A stretch of DNA of 9,248 nt from Pseudomonadota bacterium. GTDB lineage: Bacteria; Pseudomonadota; Gammaproteobacteria; Xanthomonadales; Xanthomonadaceae. Below are positions 7,901-9,248 of the stretch, one piece after another. Under the pieces are notes generated by a model that was not told the DNA's origin, made no database searches, and was given only the letters and a program-made list of their open reading frames with translations. The stretch lies in NCBI GenBank assembly GCA_023438325.1, contig JAEXRB010000358.1, forward strand, positions 1 through 9,248, written 5' to 3'. Made by a program: the position numbers and the translations under genes. Positions within the stretch are counted from its first letter, which is position 1. Each line of letters begins with the position of its first letter.

Positions 7901-9168
7901 GCTTCGGCGACGACTTCTGGAAGATCATCGGCTTCGAGAACGAGAAGGCCGCACTGGTGAAAGCCGGCATCACGCCGGCACAGGCTGAGGCGATGGCTGC
8001 CGAACGCATCCGCAACACGTACCCGACGTACTCGATGGTGGGCCGGGGCGTGAAGTGGCTGTCGCGGTTCCCGCTGATCGGCACCTTTGTCAGCTTCCCG
8101 GCGGAAATCGTCCGCACCACCGCCAACATGCTCCAGCTCACCGCCGCAGACCTCAAAAGCGACAACCCCGGCATCCGGGCCATCGGGCGTAAGCGTGCCG
8201 CCGGCATGGCACTGGTGTCCGCCGGGTTCTACGCCCTCTCGGCCATCACCCGGGCGATGTTCGGCGTGGGCGACGACGAGGAAGAAGCCCTGCGCGATCT
8301 GGCACCGCCCTGGCAGAAGAACTCCACGTTCCTCTACACCGGGCGCGATGCGAACGGACAGCTTCGCTATTTCGACCTGAGCTTCCTTGATCCCTACGGT
8401 TACTGGAAGCGCCCCATCACCGCAATGATGCGCGACCAGTCGTGGGAGGATGCTGCCGCCAGTGCCGCAGGCGACATGCTCAGCCCCTTCTTCGGCACCG
8501 ACATCAGTGCCGGGGCCATCTTCGAGGTGATGGCGAACAAGAAGGGCAGCGGTGGCCGGGTGTACTCACCCAATGCCGATCCGCTGGACCAGACCACGGA
8601 CATCGCCAACCATCTGCGCAAGGCCTTGCAACCCGGCTTCGTGGGCAACGCCGAACGTTTGGTGCTGGCGGCCAAGGGAACACGCCGCGAAGGCAGCGGC
8701 CAGCCGTATGACATGCGTGACGAAGTGGTGAGCCTGCTGGGCTGGCGCGCGTCCACGCTCGACACCAAGACGGCGCTGTACTACCGCAGCTTCGAGTTCA
8801 CCGACGCCCTGAATTCTGCACGGCAGGAACTCACCCGCACCCTGCGCAGCAGCAACCCGGTATCGCGGCAGGACATCCAGCGCTCGCGTGCCGAAGCCGA
8901 ACGCCAGTACGGCGATGCCTTCCGCCAGATGCACCGCCTGGTCGCCTCCGCCCGCGCTGCCGGCATGACGCGGCCCCAGATCGCGCGAACGCTGCGCCTG
9001 AGCGGTGTATCGGCGGAGAACACCCAGGCGCTGATCGCCGGGAGAACGCCACCGATGCGGATCGGCGCGCAGTCGGCCCGCAACGCCGTGCAGCAGGCCC
9101 GGACGATGCAGGGACCAGCACAGGCGCGCGAGGTGGCGCAGCGGTTCAGGGAGGTAGGAGCGCGCTGA
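1942..9168 (+). CDS. Giant phage polyvalent virion protein with metallopeptidase, ADP-ribosyltransferase and LPD38-like regions (2408 aa)
   Basis: This is a multi-domain protein of the type carried in phage heads and ejected with the genome. Order by residue: 11-60, three DPW repeats; 60-235, mixed linker and helices; 238-264, 316-336 and 396-416, Gly/Ala-rich hydrophobic segments; about 457-530, Gln-rich helix; 536-568, small helical motif (LAGRGFDDAAIRSMTPQQAWEAL); 759-815, alpha/beta module between DPW repeats 4 (706-715) and 5 (835-844); 916-962, a helical stretch that could be helix-turn-helix (weak); 1003-1090, helix plus a strand module with NVPGDGTFRVVNN; 1141-1332, metallopeptidase; 1348-1510, ADP-ribosyltransferase; 1511-2408, LPD38-like C-terminus. 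I recognise no lysozyme or transglycosylase domain, unlike some ejection proteins of similar size. The start is set by GGAGG at 1928-1932. The stop TGA (9166-9168) overlaps a possible next ATG. The protein is intact, with no frameshift. The family type is well supported; individual domain boundaries are approximate. Confidence 0.93.
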   Translation: MSAVLTENKPRRPIVDPWASGSSSPAQADTRPRPAIADPWKSASSTPKAARPPIRDPWAADSGKVAGGDGTGSQNKAEPPRSILRTVVDGARRGINPLSALTEGTEIGRDLSNLGGGGILTGTGRAIEGIERSVADAFREPMPGRVRFLDENNQPAPLTERQQEQARAWAERNPAYQPSEFSQALKRTGEGIQQDVSPTMKQAMQDSELGGDILSPSTWTFGDNPSARGLLGQVTKVGGEMIPIVAAGAVPIIGPGLAVTAASGQSASGAYEDASDYVLNAPRRELEQSPRYRELIGVGLSEDAARSVLADEAGRGASGPAAAIGGLSGAILSGAATRPLQQAIANRMGNTFGARMLGNAAELPLEGLQEVGESVAGRFGANQTVGLDRNLTEGTFGDFVLGAAAAGPAAVLHSAMGGNRGAASTPAEVAGDVPSPPGSAPWASASEPIIVDSNGVAITPQQRENATRNLTQALRQQQEAQFFADIQTAQTPQARAAAEARLEQFQQQAAALDAQQTQATTEQPSSGAAEGVPVMITRAMRQQLAGRGFDDAAIRSMTPQQAWEALRAPPSEPAPMFPDATPGTLADAANTIPQSPPVLADGSPVPDPAGGALSRAVNHGVASGAIPTGPRTWEQMQANIALDAEQVRAGARRERELDSIARDSRLPAALFDAERDAALREASGQNAIESAPSAMQLAMQRAQRERRPINDPWASDVQSADLRFASESRASALPRSENAAVEATQGFGVSNAETPAPAFRFEPKGEKGLLVHGDHAAIRERLAAAGFRKKGRTQEGALRFDAKDRPALEAALSQMRENPALPATPTNTALATGSRQPIRDPWASPDSDLGEQYARGRVREGTSMGIPVAPATGRPEITPKGDISNAPPASGPLATPIIPPWSNPTTGETTTPTPAMIRTAVEQQVAAQYQHNGKTALNTPMLSRAWGVPQKDIARITREVRASFAPASATATATHTEPGQPPQPATPSVVAESAQTVARAPGITMAQAKGNVLSQIDAALELANTDAWPDIDAAARQGRRQAAENERDRITQAAGFVTFNVPGDGTFRVVNNRSRLEAFRTQVERQFKNPQPPRGPQLPRIGMSEAERTRIMAEAEPLDVNEVAQFSRTGTTEDRPAGPGLPVANVQRIVNDFQRHYRGNIPLQVRVGATVNDLYGVGADQLESLRSFKGAYHPRRGIVALAADRLSSRADVEATLRHEVLGHYGLNTFAPADKQAILEAILSSRTEPSLTQLWAQTDALYADMPDLVRAEEVFAELAGRERGTLGQWWDRVLVLLAKALRNVGLLRGGTSRAELHDLARRIGEGIRSGERTQQTFPASDQEQFSRADPIGSPAFRHWFGDSQVTDANGAPRVVYHGTASDFWAFDTARLGENTGHLTAPLGFFFTENRAEAQRYAEKASEGVPADERLIDVYLSIQNPKAMTLEQFHAIDSFDQARAVREQLQRQGHDGIRLTSNGRSQWIAFVPTQAKSASQNRGSFNPTDPDMRFSRAAAPQSDPFAEENRRLREQDKSIWKKAGQILRREFAPGGLLPEQVFGEKIARDSNFQAVEFDVRHLAGTLEKAVKQDFGKALDRLPEAKQRQLGEALAGKVSDTLPPETRAALVAMRQYIDALSGEYLGIIQNRIDTLAERAASTGRDADAARALDEVGLYEKIRANIGQYVHRSYRAFDDPQWFKKVPTEVLNAARRYLGEGYLEQGAAPAEARRLADVAINEILKNGTAYDSMEAFIAEGKLGAKDLSVLMRRKDVPPEIRALLGEYTDPRVNFAKSATKMGRLIWNQRFLDRVRDIGMGSFLFEGRNRPASATAQLAAEGSDTLAPLNGLWTFPEVAQAFTDALGKEQMGALYRAIVRMNGMVKYGKTVLSPTTAMRNWQSAMFFSLANGHFDLREAKKGWIAFREQVAQNAKGDQLAYLRRLKELGVVYDAPYAGEMARYIQDARLEELLEGKSGKALHLLRKMNQTAQGFYSFGDDFWKIIGFENEKAALVKAGITPAQAEAMAAERIRNTYPTYSMVGRGVKWLSRFPLIGTFVSFPAEIVRTTANMLQLTAADLKSDNPGIRAIGRKRAAGMALVSAGFYALSAITRAMFGVGDDEEEALRDLAPPWQKNSTFLYTGRDANGQLRYFDLSFLDPYGYWKRPITAMMRDQSWEDAAASAAGDMLSPFFGTDISAGAIFEVMANKKGSGGRVYSPNADPLDQTTDIANHLRKALQPGFVGNAERLVLAAKGTRREGSGQPYDMRDEVVSLLGWRASTLDTKTALYYRSFEFTDALNSARQELTRTLRSSNPVSRQDIQRSRAEAERQYGDAFRQMHRLVASARAAGMTRPQIARTLRLSGVSAENTQALIAGRTPPMRIGAQSARNAVQQARTMQGPAQAREVAQRFREVGAR
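1972..2121 (+). repeat. Three N-terminal DPW peptide repeats
   Basis: Residues 11-20 (RRPIVDPWAS), 33-42 (RPAIADPWKS) and 51-60 (RPPIRDPWAA) repeat a ten-residue motif, consensus R-x-[PA]-I-x-D-P-W-[AK]-[SA], spaced 22 and 18 residues apart by polar linker. Two more strict copies lie at 4057-4086 and 4444-4473, and weaker ones at residues 440-444 (APWAS) and 896-902 (PIIPPWS). The surrounding linkers are unrelated, which argues that the motif itself is selected. A docking peptide for another virion protein is the simplest guess. Confidence 0.85.
2653..3189 (+). other. Gly/Ala-rich hydrophobic region of the giant protein
   Basis: Three segments stand out: residues 238-264 (MIPIVAAGAVPIIGPGLAV core), 316-336 (AAAIGGLSGAILSGAA) and 396-416 (FVLGAAAAGPAAVL). 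They are long enough to cross or insert into a membrane but carry many small residues, as in phage proteins that are soluble in the capsid and insert on ejection. That role is inference. Confidence 0.55.
4057..4086 (+). repeat. DPW repeat 4 of the giant protein
   Basis: Residues 706-715, RRPINDPWAS, match the N-terminal repeats closely. It lies just upstream of the palindrome-rich stretch and of the 759-815 module. Confidence 0.85.
4138..4162. repeat. Perfect 8-bp inverted repeat
   Basis: CTGCCGCG at 4138-4145 and CGCGGCAG at 4155-4162 enclose a nine-base loop. It lies inside the giant gene, in a stretch (4099-4206) where 20 of 36 codons end in A or T, which is unusual for this gene. Confidence 0.75.
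4178..4202. repeat. Near-perfect 12-bp inverted repeat
   Basis: The left arm at 4178-4189 and right arm at 4191-4202 pair at 11 of 12 positions, with one G/G mismatch and a single central C. The core is GCGTTT-c-AAACGC. It begins 15 bases after the preceding inverted repeat ends. Confidence 0.75.
4216..4386 (+). other. Small alpha/beta module of the giant protein (residues 759-815)
   Basis: About 57 residues with a strand-helix-strand-helix look: KGLLVHGDHAAIRERLAAAG, then GALRFDAKDRPALEAALSQM. I do not recognise the family with certainty. It is framed by DPW repeats 4 and 5 and by palindromes at 4178-4202 and 4383-4403, as if it were an exchangeable cassette. Confidence 0.5.
4383..4403. repeat. 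Perfect 9-bp inverted repeat
   Basis: AATGCGGGA (4383-4391) and TCCCGCATT (4395-4403) with loop AAA. Its right side shares AAATCCCGCA with the stem-loop after the gene (9228-9237). Confidence 0.8.
4444..4473 (+). repeat. DPW repeat 5 of the giant protein
   Basis: Residues 835-844, RQPIRDPWAS, closest to repeats 3 and 4. It is followed directly by the GC-rich palindromic stretch starting at 4499. Confidence 0.85.
4499..4550. repeat. Two-part palindromic element inside the giant gene
   Basis: Part A: ACGCGC-GGGG-GCGCGT at 4499-4514, followed by GCGCGAGGG. Part B: a stem at 4529-4546 (CTATGGG-AATT-CCCGTAG, one G-T pair) whose core GGGAATTCCC is a perfect palindrome. Both parts recur, in the other order, at 9175-9221. 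An in-frame ATG (4531, residue 864) follows GAGGG (4519-4523) at seven bases. Confidence 0.65.
4581..4604. repeat. Interrupted inverted repeat GGGGG-CATTT / AAATG-CCCCC
   Basis: GGGGG (4581-4585) pairs with CCCCC (4600-4604) and CATTT (4587-4591) with AAATG (4593-4597) around one C, with a small unequal internal loop. It is the last member of the palindrome cluster; its codons (att tca aat) are atypical for the gene. Confidence 0.6.
4948..5211 (+). other. Helix plus 'VPGDGTF' module of the giant protein (residues 1003-1090)
   Basis: A helical stretch (MAQAKGNVLSQIDAALELAN) leads into a strand-rich piece, VTFNVPGDGTFRVVNNRS, and a closing helix. Similar short pieces occur in other phage polyvalent proteins as I remember them. 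No function can be assigned. Confidence 0.45.
5362..5937 (+). other. Zincin-type metallopeptidase domain (residues 1141-1332)
   Basis: The motif H1218-E-V-L-G-H1223-YGL is an HExxxH zinc site: two histidines bind zinc and Glu1219 is the catalytic base. E1271-E-V-F-A-E1276, 53 residues on, supplies the likely third ligand. A strand pair (GAYHPRRGIVALAADRL) precedes the HExxxH helix, as in the metallopeptidases of phage polyvalent proteins. Helices after it (WWDRVLVLLAKALRNVGLL) close the domain. All key residues are present, so it should be active. Its target, host or virion, is unknown. Confidence 0.8.
5983..6471 (+). other. ADP-ribosyltransferase domain, polyvalent-protein type (residues 1348-1510)
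   Basis: The domain opens with SPAFRHWFGDSQV and DANGAPRVVYHGT, the usual entry to this family. His1376 in VYHGT is the first NAD-site residue, Tyr1415 in AEAQRYAEK a likely second, and Gln1488 in FVPTQAKS sits where this family has its last catalytic-site residue (commonly QIKS). GHDGI and NRGSFNPTDPDMRFSR complete the pattern. The enzyme would transfer ADP-ribose from NAD to a target, probably a host protein after injection; the target cannot be read from sequence. No obvious inactivating change. Confidence 0.85.
6472..9165 (+). other. LPD38-like C-terminal region of the giant protein (residues 1511-2408)
   Basis: Nearly 900 mostly helical residues. Recognisable stretches are RFPLIGTFVSFPAEIVRT (about 2042-2059), a hydrophobic segment AAGMALVSAGFYALSAITRA (about 2086-2105), APPWQKNSTFLYTG with LSFLDPYGYWKRPI, and SPFFGTDISAGAI. 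The order and the 'PW...N...DPYGYWKRP' block match what I recall of the large polyvalent-protein-associated domain LPD38, found at the end of such phage proteins. The tail (2290-2408) is Arg/Ala/Gln-rich helix. The role is structural or ejection-linked by family association. Confidence 0.7.
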
Positions 9169-9170
9169 TG
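9156..9170 (+). promoter_or_regulatory. Ribosome binding site and overlapping start TGATG
   Basis: AGGAG at 9156-9160 lies seven bases before ATG 9168, whose A is the last base of the giant gene's stop codon. This arrangement favours translational coupling. Confidence 0.55.
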
Positions 9171-9248
9171 GTGGTGGGAATTTCCGCAGGCATCGCGCGC
9201 GGGCGCACACGTGCGCGAGGGCTTGCGAAATCCCGCACACACAGGAAC
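9168..9248 (+). CDS. Possible next gene, 5' part only (27 codons, cut by window edge)
   Basis: The frame starting at ATG 9168 is open to the window end and gives a short, Arg-rich, basic N-terminus (VVGISAGIARGRTRARG...). For: a good Shine-Dalgarno and a one-base overlap with the preceding stop. Against: the whole reading frame is occupied by a 63-nt stem-loop, and CAGGAA at 9242-9247 could be the ribosome binding site of a gene starting beyond the window. I cannot assign a function. Confidence 0.4.
   Translation, partial: MVVGISAGIARGRTRARGLAKSRTHRN
9174..9236. repeat. 63-nt stem-loop directly after the giant gene
   Basis: The outer stem pairs 9174-9191 with 9221-9236 (16 pairs, two of them G-T, with two single-base bulges). 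The inner stem pairs 9193-9201 with 9210-9218 (nine pairs, one G-T) around an eight-base loop. No T-run follows, so it is not a standard terminator. Its outer left arm contains TGGGAATTTCCG and its inner part GCGCGGG and CGTGCGCGAGGG, both echoed at 4501-4543. Confidence 0.75.

Noticed and set aside
8566..9242. Minus-strand frames near the 3' end, starting within the stem-loop
   Set aside because: Composition is that of a shadow frame and the + strand encodes a conserved-looking phage C-terminus here. Their start codons in the hairpin are notable but not enough.

Overview
The window reads as part of the late (virion structural) gene block of a tailed phage or prophage from a high-GC proteobacterium. 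The gene order, GC-rich third positions, dense same-strand packing and one very long virion-type gene all fit a podovirus-like temperate phage. No host can be named from the sequence alone. All genes are on the + strand, and I see no tRNA, rRNA, IS element, CRISPR array or integrase.

Layout: (1) 43-1383, a 446-aa protein rich in Pro/Ser/Gly/Gln with a long helical middle. It has two possible starts, 43 and 187, and the second has by far the better ribosome binding site. (2) 1426-1848, a 140-aa coiled-coil protein starting at GTG. (3) 1874-1900, a textbook rho-independent terminator. (4) 1942-9168, one 2408-aa gene filling most of the window. (5) 9168-9248, a 63-nt stem-loop and the possible start of one more gene, cut by the window edge.

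The 2408-aa protein is a phage 'polyvalent' protein, a long multi-domain virion protein thought to be injected with the DNA. In order it carries: three N-terminal DPW-type repeats; a Gly/Ala-rich region with three hydrophobic segments; a Gln-rich helical linker; a small UBA-like helical motif; a small alpha/beta module framed by two more DPW repeats; linkers; a zincin-type metallopeptidase (HEVLGH ... EEVFAE); an ADP-ribosyltransferase of the polyvalent-protein type (VYHGT ... Y ... PTQAKS); and a roughly 900-residue C-terminal region that looks like the LPD38 class. Three FSR tripeptides lie at the edges of the two enzyme domains. The likely division of labour is that the N- and C-terminal regions handle packaging and ejection while the two enzymes act on host proteins after entry. 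The two upstream genes are probably partner virion or assembly proteins.

The least expected feature is a cluster of palindromes inside the giant gene at 4138-4604. It sits in locally AT3-richer codons, and one member shares two sequence modules, read in the same frame, with the stem-loop just after the gene's stop. This suggests palindromic elements inserted in frame, or a gene-fusion scar.
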